Assembly (NCBI GenBank): GCA_902797125.1
Contig: CADBRS010000146.1
Coordinates: forward strand, 1 to 31,408
Length of the DNA: 31,408 nt
Reading direction: 5' to 3'
From: an uncultured Ruminococcus sp.
Lineage (GTDB): Bacteria; Bacillota; Clostridia; Oscillospirales; CAG-272
Shown in pieces: positions 1 through 7,885 of this stretch. The position numbers and the translations under genes are program-made. The notes under the pieces were generated by a model that did no database searches, was not told where the DNA came from, and was given only the letters and a program-made list of their open reading frames with translations. Each line of letters starts with the position of its first letter. Position 1 is the stretch's first letter.

Positions 1-1
1 G

Positions 2-82
2 ACCTATCTCAAAGCCTACTCAACCACTTTGAACACTTCACATGGATTCTATACCATGCTCGGCGATTCAATCACCGAGTAG
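2..82 (+). CDS. Possible 3' end of a gene cut by the window edge
   Basis: An open frame runs from the window edge to TAG at 80-82 and would encode 26 C-terminal residues ending in MLGDSITE. It would converge on whiA and overlap its last 15 bases. No domain can be recognised, and a second plus-strand frame is also open here, so this may be chance. If real, it is the only gene in the window that ends in TAG. Confidence 0.25.
   Translation, partial: TYLKAYSTTLNTSHGFYTMLGDSITE
59..79 (-). terminator. Hairpin at the 3' end of whiA, possible terminator
   Basis: A 9-bp stem (59-67 with 71-79, one G-T pair on the minus strand) and a 3-base loop overlap the whiA stop codon. No run of T follows on the minus strand, so it may protect the 3' end rather than terminate transcription. 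Confidence 0.3.
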
Positions 83-949
83 TTGACCCATTTGCATGAT
101 CACCCTCATCCGGTGGCTGAGGCCGGATGAAGAGATGGGAGGCGTATGCAGCTGAGCAAGCGCTTTCAGCGACAGTTCCGGATGCTCCAGCCTTAGGTTC
201 GCTGAATACCGGATCGGATCGGGCAAAGACGAGAATCTGCCTAAAGCCTTCAGATGCTCGATCGCCATGATCTCGCGGTGGGCCGCTTCGACTGCACGGG
301 CCATGTTCCCTATTTCATAATTGGTGATCTGATGGTCTTCCTTGACCAACGATCGAAGTATTTTTTCATTGATGTATTCGAACTCTGCCCGACTGGCTCC
401 CATCAAGCCCAGCATATCCTGGATCTGTGCATTGTTCTTCAGGTAGACACCGGTCTTTCTGCCCCTTTGGATCAGCCCCGGAGAAAGACCTGCTTCCTGG
501 AGTTTTTCCTTAAAAACATCCGCGAAAACTTCATCCATCCGGCATTCCAGATGACTATCCTGCTGAGGGGCAGTCACGGATCCGCATGATACGAACACGC
601 CCCGGATAAAAGAGCTCTGACAATTCGAACAGGTAAACGTGATAGCCTCTTCGGGATGATCCAAAAGGAACTGGTGTCTGTCCGATGCTTCCCGGGAAGG
701 CAGAATCAATTCTGAAAAAACATTTTTGCCCACGGTTTTCAGCGCTGTCCGGAAGTTTTTTTTGTAGGGAGCAGGTAAAAGCAGTACCGTCTGGTCCAGG
801 ATGTCCGGATCCGTGAAACGCACGCACAGTTCGCCGTACGGAGTCGGTTCCGAACCAAAGAGCAGTCCGGATACAAACATCTGCCTGCAGCAGGCGTGTT
901 TGACGGGAATCGACAAAAGCTCTCTTTTGATGTCCGCTGTATATCCCAT
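68..949 (-). CDS. whiA: DNA-binding protein WhiA
   Basis: This is a 293-residue WhiA homologue, a DNA-binding protein linked to cell division and chromosome segregation in Firmicutes and to sporulation control in Actinobacteria. The N-terminus (DIKRELL) and the middle section with FIRGVFVSCGSV match the degenerate LAGLIDADG-type fold. The C-terminal helix-turn-helix is seen as LEHPELSLKALAQL followed by PPISSSGLSHRM at about residues 255-281. Length is close to the usual 300-320. The start at 949 has AGGAGA nine bases upstream and lies only four bases after the murB stop, so the two genes are co-transcribed and probably translationally coupled. In many Clostridia rapZ and yvcK lie between murB and whiA. 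They are absent here. Confidence 0.93.
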   Translation of the reverse strand: MGYTADIKRELLSIPVKHACCRQMFVSGLLFGSEPTPYGELCVRFTDPDILDQTVLLLPAPYKKNFRTALKTVGKNVFSELILPSREASDRHQFLLDHPEEAITFTCSNCQSSFIRGVFVSCGSVTAPQQDSHLECRMDEVFADVFKEKLQEAGLSPGLIQRGRKTGVYLKNNAQIQDMLGLMGASRAEFEYINEKILRSLVKEDHQITNYEIGNMARAVEAAHREIMAIEHLKALGRFSSLPDPIRYSANLRLEHPELSLKALAQLHTPPISSSGLSHRMRVIMQMGQLLGD

Positions 950-953
950 GAGA

Positions 954-1868
954 TCACTCTCCTACGATCCTGATTTCCGGTTCAGGGATAAAACCGTATG
1001 CGTCCGATACCGCTTGCTGGATCTTTCTGACCAGCGCCAGCACGTCTTCCTGCGTGGCTTTGCCCTCGTTCACGATGAAGCCGGCATGCTTTTCCGAAAC
1101 GGCCGCATCCCCGATCCTTGCCCCCTTGAATCCGAGCAGATCCACCAGTTTGCTGACCGGTTCCTGACCTTCCGCGCGCTTAAAGACACTGCCTGCACTC
1201 GGTTTGTCCAGAGGCTGAGTGGAGCTCCTTTTCTGTCTGAACTCTTCGGCCTGCGCATACAAATCTTCTCGGCATCCCTTTGCCAGTTCCAGCGTGGCCT
1301 CGCAAAGGATCCACGACGGACGATGCAGAAAAACGCTGTCTCTTGTTCCAAATGAAAGATCTTTTCGTTCGAGAGAGCGGAAAACACCCTCTTCCGAATC
1401 AAAAACGGTGACGCACTTGACGATATCGGCCATACATTGTCCATAGCAACCGGAATTCATGGCCACAGCACCTCCCAGAGTACCCGGGATGCCTGTCGCA
1501 AAATTGACACCGTCCAGAGATGCTCGCCGGGCTTTCTCACAGAGGACGGGCATCATGACCCCGGCTTGTGCTGTCAATTCTGTCCCACGGATCTCCAATC
1601 GAGACATATGCTTCATCTCGATGACGGCGCCTCGAAAGCCTTTGTCGGAAAAGAGCGTATTGCTGCCGTTACCGACGATCCAGAATCTGATTCCGTTCTG
1701 AAGGCACAGCCGGACGCACGTTCCCAATTCTTCGGGTCCGGATGGGCCCAGAAAGAAATCCGCTTCCCCGCCGATCCGAAAAGTGGAATGCGCACCGAGT
1801 TTTTCGTTTTTCAAAAATGATATTCCGCCCTTTTCCAGGGCTTTTTCAAACTGTAAATCCGTGTGCAT
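954..1868 (-). CDS. murB: UDP-N-acetylenolpyruvoylglucosamine reductase MurB
   Basis: MurB is the FAD enzyme that reduces UDP-GlcNAc-enolpyruvate to UDP-MurNAc in cytoplasmic peptidoglycan synthesis. Visible motifs are FRIGGEADFF near the N-terminus, the flavin loop GNGSNTLFSDKGFRG, PSAGSVFKR carrying the catalytic Ser, KHAGFIVNEGKAT, and the terminal PEPEIRIVG with the active-site Glu. I chose ATG 1868 (304 residues, starting MHTDLQFEK) because the alignable family sequence begins there. The frame stays open up to 2033, but that extension looks unlike any MurB. ATG 1925 has AGGAGG directly abutting it, too close to work well, so the exact start is uncertain. The stop lies four bases before whiA. 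Confidence 0.93.
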   Translation of the reverse strand: MHTDLQFEKALEKGGISFLKNEKLGAHSTFRIGGEADFFLGPSGPEELGTCVRLCLQNGIRFWIVGNGSNTLFSDKGFRGAVIEMKHMSRLEIRGTELTAQAGVMMPVLCEKARRASLDGVNFATGIPGTLGGAVAMNSGCYGQCMADIVKCVTVFDSEEGVFRSLERKDLSFGTRDSVFLHRPSWILCEATLELAKGCREDLYAQAEEFRQKRSSTQPLDKPSAGSVFKRAEGQEPVSKLVDLLGFKGARIGDAAVSEKHAGFIVNEGKATQEDVLALVRKIQQAVSDAYGFIPEPEIRIVGE

Positions 1869-2014
1869 TGAAACAATCGGGAATACCAAACTCGCAAAAT
1901 GCCTCGGCCGAATTTGGTCTCGCATCCTCCTGTGAAAAATGATTCGTTCGGCTTCTCTGTCCCGTGAGACGGAACAAACAAGGGAGCAAAAGAAATGACC
2001 CGAAAGGCAATGAT

Positions 2015-2030
2015 ACCGTTTGAAAACGGT
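2015..2030 (-). terminator. Short hairpin after the lipoprotein gene
   Basis: ACCGTT and AACGGT form a 6-bp stem with a four-base loop at the stop codon of the lipoprotein gene. There is no T-run, so at most a weak terminator or processing site between this gene and murB. Confidence 0.25.
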
Positions 2031-2812
2031 CAATCTAAATCAATCAGAAATCCTGCTTCCCTGACGATTCTGAAATCGAATTCGGGAACACTCTCGACAG
2101 TCTGGAGGAAAGGTTCTGACCCGCTGTCGCTGTCATAGAGAATATAGACCGGCCCGCCTGTGATGTCTTTATTCATATGCAGCCTGAAAAATTCCGCCAC
2201 TTTCGAAAGGTTGATAAAAGAAGGGATATGTTCAGCCCGCAGTTGCTCGAGTCCTTTTTCCTGAACCTTTTCCTGAACTCTTACGCCGTGAGATGCGGAA
2301 TAGCCCGAATCCGGATAAGAATACTTTCCGTCCTGATCAGCTGATTTGAGAACGTGCACTTCCCTGACGGATGCTAACAAGAATTTGTCGCCATCTTCCA
2401 GCTGTACATAATGCTCGGTCCAGATGGCGATATGCCACCATGTCTCGGCATCCTGCCGGAGCACGATGAGCGTGTGTCCCTCGGAGCGGAATGGAAACCA
2501 AACTTTGGAGACCACCTTCCCGTTCTGATCCTCGGCCGGTGCGAACAGTTCAAAAACGCTTCTCCCTGATTCATCGGTCTGTACGGTATAAGAGGCTCCT
2601 TCGAACGTCGGGATCCCGATGCCTACCAGATCCTGTTCTTCGGTCTCTGAAGACCGGATCGACTCGGTCTCTTCGGCCGATTCTTGGGTGTCCGCAGACG
2701 TCTCGGAATCCGTCTGCACCTCCTGCTCAGACGAGTTGCAGGAAGCGAAAGCCAAGAGACTCATGGCAATCAAAACGACGGAAACAAACAGCGATAACAA
2801 TGATTTGACCAC
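2030..2812 (-). CDS. Predicted lipoprotein of unknown function
   Basis: The product is 260 residues with a type II signal peptide: a basic start, a hydrophobic stretch and the lipobox AFAS-C, with the lipidated Cys at residue 25. A Ser/Thr/Glu-rich linker follows (about residues 26-62), typical of surface lipoproteins of Gram-positive bacteria. The remaining 200 residues are probably a folded extracellular domain with several Trp and Tyr residues, but I recognise no family. The start is GTG 2812 with GGAGGT five bases upstream. The gene has its own promoter at 2844-2872. It sits upstream of murB and whiA on the same strand, separated from murB by about 160 bases. No function is proposed. Confidence 0.75.
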   Translation of the reverse strand: MVKSLLSLFVSVVLIAMSLLAFASCNSSEQEVQTDSETSADTQESAEETESIRSSETEEQDLVGIGIPTFEGASYTVQTDESGRSVFELFAPAEDQNGKVVSKVWFPFRSEGHTLIVLRQDAETWWHIAIWTEHYVQLEDGDKFLLASVREVHVLKSADQDGKYSYPDSGYSASHGVRVQEKVQEKGLEQLRAEHIPSFINLSKVAEFFRLHMNKDITGGPVYILYDSDSGSEPFLQTVESVPEFDFRIVREAGFLIDLD

Positions 2813-2831
2813 GTTGCACCTCCCATTTAGA

Positions 2832-2861
2832 TAAACTAACTTAATGATAGTTTACTTAATG
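2832..2861. promoter_or_regulatory. Operator-like inverted repeat over the lipoprotein -10 box
   Basis: TAAACTA at 2832-2838 and TAGTTTA at 2848-2854 form a perfect inverted repeat with a 9-base spacer. ACTTAATG also occurs twice as a direct repeat, at 2839-2846 and 2854-2861. Both structures overlap the -10 element of the minus-strand promoter, which suggests binding by a repressor. The regulator is unknown. Confidence 0.4.
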
Positions 2862-2872
2862 CGATCTGTCAA
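2844..2872 (-). promoter_or_regulatory. Sigma-A promoter of the lipoprotein gene
   Basis: On the minus strand TTGACA (2867-2872), a 17-base spacer and TATCAT (2844-2849) form a near-consensus housekeeping promoter about 30 bases upstream of the GTG start at 2812. Confidence 0.8.
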
Positions 2873-2946
2873 GTGAAAACTGCCTATGTATCCGTGTTCA
2901 TAGTCAAAATTTTGTCATTCTTTTCCCGGGCAAAAGGCTGTTCTTA

Positions 2947-2975
2947 TTGATTTGGACGGGAAAAGAAGGTATAAT
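2947..2975 (+). promoter_or_regulatory. Sigma-A promoter of the eight-gene plus-strand operon
   Basis: TTGATT (2947-2952), a 17-base spacer and a perfect TATAAT (2970-2975) lie 45 bases upstream of the first start codon at 3020. No other convincing promoter was seen before the terminator at 11339, so this may drive the whole block. It is divergent from the lipoprotein promoter. Confidence 0.75.
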
Positions 2976-2990
2976 ATAGTTTGGGTTGGT

Positions 2991-3008
2991 TTACATAGTT
3001 AACTGTAA
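2991..3008. promoter_or_regulatory. Imperfect palindrome in the leader of the plus-strand operon
   Basis: TTACATAGTTAACTGTAA is an imperfect 18-base palindrome centred on GTTAAC. It lies between the -10 box and the GGGAGG ribosome binding site (3009-3014). It could be an operator for a repressor acting just downstream of the transcription start. Confidence 0.3.
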
Positions 3009-3019
3009 GGGAGGCCGTT

Positions 3020-4156
3020 ATGCAAAACAAACAATTCCGGGTCGGGCTCATCGGATTTGGAAACATGGGCAGAACGCACGCTTGGTGCATACGCAATATT
3101 CCCTTCTTTTTCGATCCTGTCCCTTTTTCGGTGTCATTGGAGGCTCTGTGCACAGCCCATCCCGACAAGACCCGTTCGGTGTGCGGCCGGTTCGGCATAC
3201 CCAAGGCCTATGACGATGTCGAAGCACTGATCAACGACCCTGATATCGACATCATCGATATCTGTACGCCGAATATCCTTCATTACGACGCACTTCAGGC
3301 CGCCGTTTCAGCCAAAAAGTCGATTTACTGCGAAAAGCCCCTCTGCGTTTCTGTCAAAGAGGCAGACGAGATCGTTCGGCTGACCCAAGCCTCCCCCGTT
3401 CAAAAAACATACGGGATCGTTTTTCATAACCGGTTTTTCGCTGCCTGTTTAAAGGCCAAAGAGCTGATCGATCAAGGCAGACTGGGCAAGATCCTTCAAT
3501 TCCGTGTGGACTATCTCCACAACAGCTGTCTGGATCCGAACAGACGCGCAGGCTGGAAGCAGGATCAATCGATCTGCGGAGGTGGCGTCCTGTTCGATCT
3601 TGGCTCTCATGCGCTGGACCTGTTGACCCATCTGGCCGGCCCTGTCAAAGAAATCTTCGGCAGATCCCAGATCGCGTTCAAGCATCGTTTGGGTGTGGAC
3701 GGCACGCCGTGGGAAACCAACGCAGACGAAGCTTTCTATATGCTGCTCACATTGCAAAACGGCGCGACCGGTACCGTCACTGTCAGCAAGATTTCAAGCG
3801 GGACAAACGACGATCTCTCGTTCTATATCGGAGGAGAGAAAGGCGCCCTTAGATGGTCACTGGTTCAAATGGACATCCTCGAATTCTTCGAAGCGGACGC
3901 CTCTGTGCCCGGTTTCGTTCAGATACCCTGTTTTTCCAGATACCCGGAGCCTTCCGGTTTCTTCCCGTCGCCCAAAGCACCTGCCGGCTGGCTCAGAGCC
4001 CACCTGCAGTCGTACTATTCATTCCTGACTCACGTCAACTTGAACGAGCCTGCGGATCCGTCATTCGAGCAGGGGGCATATATCCAGCATCTCATGGAAG
4101 CGGCATATCGCTCCGCTGAAATCAACGCTCCTGTGACGGTCGGGAGGGCGCCATGA
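3020..4156 (+). CDS. Gfo/Idh/MocA family NAD(P)-dependent oxidoreductase
   Basis: This 378-residue protein has the standard two-domain Gfo/Idh/MocA build. The N-terminal Rossmann fold shows GFGNMG (residues 12-17, the GxGxxG dinucleotide loop), and CEKPLC (104-109) contains the family EKP motif whose Lys contacts cofactor and substrate. The second half is the alpha/beta substrate domain, with GGGVLFDLGSHALDLL carrying the usual catalytic-region Asp and His. Members oxidise or reduce sugars, inositols and related polyols; the substrate cannot be told from sequence. The start at 3020 has GGGAGG five bases upstream. It is first in the operon and overlaps coaE by four bases (ATGA), an odd partner for a sugar dehydrogenase. 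Confidence 0.88.
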   Translation: MQNKQFRVGLIGFGNMGRTHAWCIRNIPFFFDPVPFSVSLEALCTAHPDKTRSVCGRFGIPKAYDDVEALINDPDIDIIDICTPNILHYDALQAAVSAKKSIYCEKPLCVSVKEADEIVRLTQASPVQKTYGIVFHNRFFAACLKAKELIDQGRLGKILQFRVDYLHNSCLDPNRRAGWKQDQSICGGGVLFDLGSHALDLLTHLAGPVKEIFGRSQIAFKHRLGVDGTPWETNADEAFYMLLTLQNGATGTVTVSKISSGTNDDLSFYIGGEKGALRWSLVQMDILEFFEADASVPGFVQIPCFSRYPEPSGFFPSPKAPAGWLRAHLQSYYSFLTHVNLNEPADPSFEQGAYIQHLMEAAYRSAEINAPVTVGRAP

Positions 4157-4761
4157 AAAGGATCATCGCACTGACCGGACCCACGGGGGCCGGCAAAAGC
4201 GTCGTCGGAGACATCTTCAGATCCTTGGGGATCCCTGTCATCGACACGGATCAGGTCTACCATGATCTGCTGATCCCCCCATCCGGATGTCTGGACGATC
4301 TGGTCTCCGCTTTCGGAAAAACCATACTGAAAAAAGACGGGACGCTGGACCGTTCCGCACTGTCCGAACTCGTTTTTGCCGATCCGGATCAATTAAAAAA
4401 ACTGAATGGCATCACTCATCTCCACGTCAGACGCCGCGTCCTGGAGATCATAAGTGAAATGAACGAACCTACGGTCTGTCTTGACGCTCCGGCCATCCTT
4501 GATTCTCCGATCCCGTGGGATACGGACAAAACCATATCCGTGCTCTCGGACAAAGAACTTCGCCTGAAGCGGATCATGGAGAGGGACGGATTGAGCCGTG
4601 AAGGAGCTGAAAAACGCATGAAGGCTCAGCATGACGACGCATTTTATGCCTCGCACTCCGATCTGGTCCTTTACAACCGTTCAGGGACCGTTGACGAAGC
4701 CCTGACCGAACTGACCGATCAGCTTCTCCCTGCTTTGAAACAGTGGGGGGTAGTCGACTGA
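4153..4761 (+). CDS. coaE: Dephospho-CoA kinase
   Basis: CoaE phosphorylates the 3' hydroxyl of dephospho-CoA with ATP, the last step of coenzyme A synthesis in the cytoplasm. The 202-residue length is normal. The Walker A loop is GPTGAGKS (residues 9-16), followed by the family signature in which VIDTDQVYHDLL places the catalytic Asp region. LDAPAILDS and the lid region with R-x-x-x-R-D and RMKAQ also match the family. The start overlaps the upstream oxidoreductase stop as ATGA, and its own stop overlaps the next ATG. In Clostridia coaE is often followed by a lytic transglycosylase gene, which supports both this call and the next one. Confidence 0.92.
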   Translation: MKRIIALTGPTGAGKSVVGDIFRSLGIPVIDTDQVYHDLLIPPSGCLDDLVSAFGKTILKKDGTLDRSALSELVFADPDQLKKLNGITHLHVRRRVLEIISEMNEPTVCLDAPAILDSPIPWDTDKTISVLSDKELRLKRIMERDGLSREGAEKRMKAQHDDAFYASHSDLVLYNRSGTVDEALTELTDQLLPALKQWGVVD

Positions 4762-5375
4762 TGAACCGTTCGCCGAATGCCTATCCGGGGCGGAAAAAGT
4801 TTAAGGTCACGCCGAAGATCGTTTTGGCCTATCTGTGTCTCATTCCGATCGCAATCGGTATCGGTTTCGGCACATTCGCCATTATCCGCGCCGTACAGAA
4901 AAAGCAATACTTCCGTCCGCAGGAAGACCTGGTCCGAATGTACTGCGAAGACGCGAACATTCCCGTTCACGCAGCCTATGCGCTCATGTACGCGACCGGC
5001 GGGCTGAACAATTCGAACGGAGATCCAAATTGCGTGGGCTACATGGCCCTGTCCCCCGAATTGTTTCAGACGATCGGCGCTCTCGTGATGCACGAGCAGC
5101 CGGAACCGGGCCTGATATACGACCCCGCCACCAATCTGAAATACGGGATCGCCTATCTGGGCTACCTTTTCGACAGATATCTTTTGTGGGATACGGCCTT
5201 TGCCGCCTATCTCTCCGATATCGAAACCGTGGACGGTTATTTGAAAGATCCCGATGTGGCGGACCAGTTCGGAGCCGTCCGTGCATCCGCCATACCGGAT
5301 GAAAAACTGAAAAAACAAGTCAGCAAAACGCTGAAAGCGTTAGAAACATACAACACGCTATACAAGGAGAATTGA
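4761..5375 (+). CDS. Membrane-anchored lytic-transglycosylase-like protein lacking the catalytic Glu
   Basis: The 204-residue product has one N-terminal transmembrane helix (about residues 19-43) and an extracytoplasmic domain that follows the pattern of SLT-type lytic transglycosylases: an early helix, a GYMALSPELF block in place of the family's GLMQI-TP-F, YDPATNLKYGIAYLGYLFDRY for the family's DPExNIRYGxxYLxxLL, and FAAYLSD where AAYNAG is usual. The catalytic ESxF block is replaced by TGGL (residues 79-82), with no acidic residue at the Glu position. It is therefore probably a non-catalytic relative, perhaps a glycan-binding or scaffold protein. ATG 4761 overlaps the coaE stop; GTG 4743 is a less likely alternative. 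Confidence 0.7.
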   Translation: MNRSPNAYPGRKKFKVTPKIVLAYLCLIPIAIGIGFGTFAIIRAVQKKQYFRPQEDLVRMYCEDANIPVHAAYALMYATGGLNNSNGDPNCVGYMALSPELFQTIGALVMHEQPEPGLIYDPATNLKYGIAYLGYLFDRYLLWDTAFAAYLSDIETVDGYLKDPDVADQFGAVRASAIPDEKLKKQVSKTLKALETYNTLYKEN

Positions 5376-5377
5376 CC

Positions 5378-6778
5378 ATGGCTAAAAAATCAGCCGAGAA
5401 AAAAGAGGTTGCCTCTTTCACTTATCAGAAAAAATCCGTTTACGAATCGGTTTCCAAAGAAGAAGTCGCCAAGGCTTTTACGTATGCTGAAGACTACAAA
5501 AAGTTTTTGGATATTTGCAAAACCGAACGGGAAGCCGTCGCCGAATCCGTCAGGATGTGCGAAGCGAAAGGCTTCGTTCCCTTCCGTTTTGGGGATAAAC
5601 TGAAAGTCGGCGGGAAATATTACTATAACAACCGGGACAAGAACTTTTTCGCATTCGTGATCGGATCTGAGCCGGTCAGCGAAGGCGTGCGGATCACCGG
5701 CGCCCATATCGACTCTCCGAGACTGGATCTCAAGCCCGTCCCGCTGTACGAAGATCTGGGCATGGCCTTTTTGAAGACCCATTATTACGGAGGCATCCGT
5801 AAATATCAGTGGCCCACCATCCCTCTGGCGCTTCACGGCGTCGTGATCAAAAAAGACGGTGAAAAGGTTTCCGTGACCATCGGTGAAGATGACCGGGATC
5901 CCATTCTCTATATCACGGATCTTCTGCCCCACCTGGCTCGTGAAGACAACAACAAGCCTCTGGGCACGGCCATTCCGGCTGAAAAACTGAATCTGCTCAT
6001 CGGTGCCATGCCTGCAGAAACGGATGCGGACAACAAAGTCAAGCAGAATGTGCTGAATATCCTTCACGACAAATACGGCATCGAAGAAGAAGATTTCATT
6101 TCCGCGGAACTGAGCGCAGTCCCTGCTGCCAAAGCCAGAGACGTAGGTCTCGACCGCTCTCTCATCGCAGCATACGGCCATGACGACAGAGTGTGCGCAA
6201 ATCCCGCTCTGACGGCTCTTTTGGATGCAGCAGATCAGGCTAAGCATACGATGCTCTGCATCCTCTCGGACAAGGAAGAAACCGGTTCGGACGGTCCTTC
6301 CGGCATGCAGTGCGATCTGTTCGTCGATCTCATGGATGAGATCGCCCGGTTCGGAAAAGTGAGCCCGGCGTTCCTGCGCTCCGTTTCCAAATGCGTGTCC
6401 AGCGACGTCTCCGCCTGCATGGACCCGAATTTTCCAGAGGTGTTCGAACGCAGCAACGCTTCCCTTCTGGGCTACGGCATCACGATGAACAAATATACCG
6501 GCTCAGGCGGAAAATACGGCACCAATGACGCGACCGCCGAGTATGTCGGTTTCATCCGTCGCGCCATGGCTTCCGAAAACGTCGTCTGGCAGATCGCCGA
6601 ACTCGGACGCGTGGACGCTGGCGGCGGCGGAACGATCGCCAAATACGTCTCATCCCATAATATCGATACGATCGATATGGGCGTTGGCGTCCTCTCCATG
6701 CACGCTCCCGTCGAGATCGTGGCCAAAGTGGACCTGTACGAGGCATACAAAGCATTCAAAGCATTCGATACTTTTTGA
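5378..6778 (+). CDS. M18 family metallo-aminopeptidase
   Basis: This is a 466-residue cytoplasmic aminopeptidase of family M18 (aspartyl aminopeptidase / aminopeptidase I type), which removes N-terminal residues with two metal ions. Metal and catalytic elements are visible in order: GAHIDSPRLDLKP (first His and Asp), AYGHDDRVCANPAL (bridging Asp), SDKEETGSDGPSGMQ (catalytic Glu pair), CVSSDVSACMDPNF, and the closing IDMGVGVLSMHAPVE with the last His. Length fits the family (430-480). ATG 5378 is chosen over TTG 5372 because AAGGAGA lies seven bases upstream. The gene starts two bases after the preceding stop. It is probably for peptide turnover, with no functional tie to its neighbours. Confidence 0.9.
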   Translation: MAKKSAEKKEVASFTYQKKSVYESVSKEEVAKAFTYAEDYKKFLDICKTEREAVAESVRMCEAKGFVPFRFGDKLKVGGKYYYNNRDKNFFAFVIGSEPVSEGVRITGAHIDSPRLDLKPVPLYEDLGMAFLKTHYYGGIRKYQWPTIPLALHGVVIKKDGEKVSVTIGEDDRDPILYITDLLPHLAREDNNKPLGTAIPAEKLNLLIGAMPAETDADNKVKQNVLNILHDKYGIEEEDFISAELSAVPAAKARDVGLDRSLIAAYGHDDRVCANPALTALLDAADQAKHTMLCILSDKEETGSDGPSGMQCDLFVDLMDEIARFGKVSPAFLRSVSKCVSSDVSACMDPNFPEVFERSNASLLGYGITMNKYTGSGGKYGTNDATAEYVGFIRRAMASENVVWQIAELGRVDAGGGGTIAKYVSSHNIDTIDMGVGVLSMHAPVEIVAKVDLYEAYKAFKAFDTF

Positions 6779-6807
6779 TTTTTCCTTCTTTCTGAAAGGC
6801 TCAACCC

Positions 6808-7881
6808 ATGTTTGAAAAAATGCGTCAAACCGAGACCCGGTTCATCACAATTGAAAAGCAGCTTGAAGATCCCGGCGTCTTGTCTGACATCAGTCTCTAC
6901 ACGGGCCTGATGAAGGAATACAGGGATCTGGAGCCTGTCGTCAAAACCTACAGAGAGTGGCAAAAGGCCTGTCAGGACATCGAAGAGGCCGAAATGCTGA
7001 TCAGCGAAGGCGATCCCGAACTTCGGGAGCTGGCTCAGGAAGAACTGAGGGAAGCCAAAAAAGCCGAGTCGACCAAAGCGCAGGAACTGAAGATCATGCT
7101 CCTGCCTAGGGATCCGAACGACAGCCGAAACGTGATGATGGAACTTCGTTCAGGCATAGGCGGCGAAGAGGCCGCTCTGTTTGCCGCGGATCTGTTCCGG
7201 ATGTACAGCATGTACTGCGTTGCGGCCGGATTCAAGTTTTCTCTGCTCTCGGCGACCGAAACCGAATTGGGCGGCTTTAAGGAAGCCGTCATCATGATCG
7301 AGGGCGAAGGCGCCTATTCGAGATTCAAATTCGAAGGAGGCGTACACCGAGTTCAGCGCGTCCCCAGAACCGAATCCCAAGGCCGTCTCCAGACTTCCAC
7401 GGCGACTGTCGTCATTCTTCCGGAAGCGGAAGACGTTGAGATCGAGATCAGGCCTGAGGATATCGTGGTCGAATCCTGCAAATCCAGCGGAGCCGGCGGT
7501 CAGCATATCAACAAAACGGAATCGGCTGTCCGGATCACGCACAAGCCTTCGGGCATCGTCGTCTGGTGTCAGGAAGAGCGAAGTCAGACCAAGAACAAAG
7601 ACAAAGCCATGAAAATGCTGAAGACGAGGCTCTACAACATAAAGCAAAACGAACAGAATACCGAGATCGTTTCAGCAAGACGCGACATGGTCGGAACAGG
7701 CGAGCGAAGCGAAAAGATCAGGACATACAATTATCCGCAAAACAGAGTCACGGATCACCGGATCGGTCTTTCCCTCTATCACCTGGACGAATTCATGAAC
7801 GGACATATCGACGAAATGATCGATGCCTTACTGACTGCGGAAACCGCAGCCAAACTGGCCGAAGCGGATCAAGGGGACTGA
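6808..7881 (+). CDS. prfA: Peptide chain release factor 1
   Basis: RF1 recognises UAA and UAG in the ribosomal A site and triggers peptide release. The 357-residue length is normal and the catalytic loop reads SSGAGGQHINKTESAVRITH (GGQ near residue 230). The codon-reading region is PRTESQGRLQTS. The PxT tripeptide is kept, but the middle residue is Arg, and the His that normally follows in GRIHTS (His193 in Thermus numbering, stacked against the stop codon) is Gln. The final-helix region is standard. The ribosome binding site GAAAGG is modest. prmC, which methylates the GGQ glutamine and often follows prfA, is not next to it; a Sua5-type gene follows after four bases, as elsewhere in Firmicutes. 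Confidence 0.94.
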   Translation: MFEKMRQTETRFITIEKQLEDPGVLSDISLYTGLMKEYRDLEPVVKTYREWQKACQDIEEAEMLISEGDPELRELAQEELREAKKAESTKAQELKIMLLPRDPNDSRNVMMELRSGIGGEEAALFAADLFRMYSMYCVAAGFKFSLLSATETELGGFKEAVIMIEGEGAYSRFKFEGGVHRVQRVPRTESQGRLQTSTATVVILPEAEDVEIEIRPEDIVVESCKSSGAGGQHINKTESAVRITHKPSGIVVWCQEERSQTKNKDKAMKMLKTRLYNIKQNEQNTEIVSARRDMVGTGERSEKIRTYNYPQNRVTDHRIGLSLYHLDEFMNGHIDEMIDALLTAETAAKLAEADQGD

Positions 7882-7885
7882 CGGG

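Noticed and set aside
1869..2033. N-terminal extension of MurB (55 residues)
   Set aside because: The extra residues do not resemble MurB, and they fill the gap after the lipoprotein gene. The start at 1868 fits the family better.
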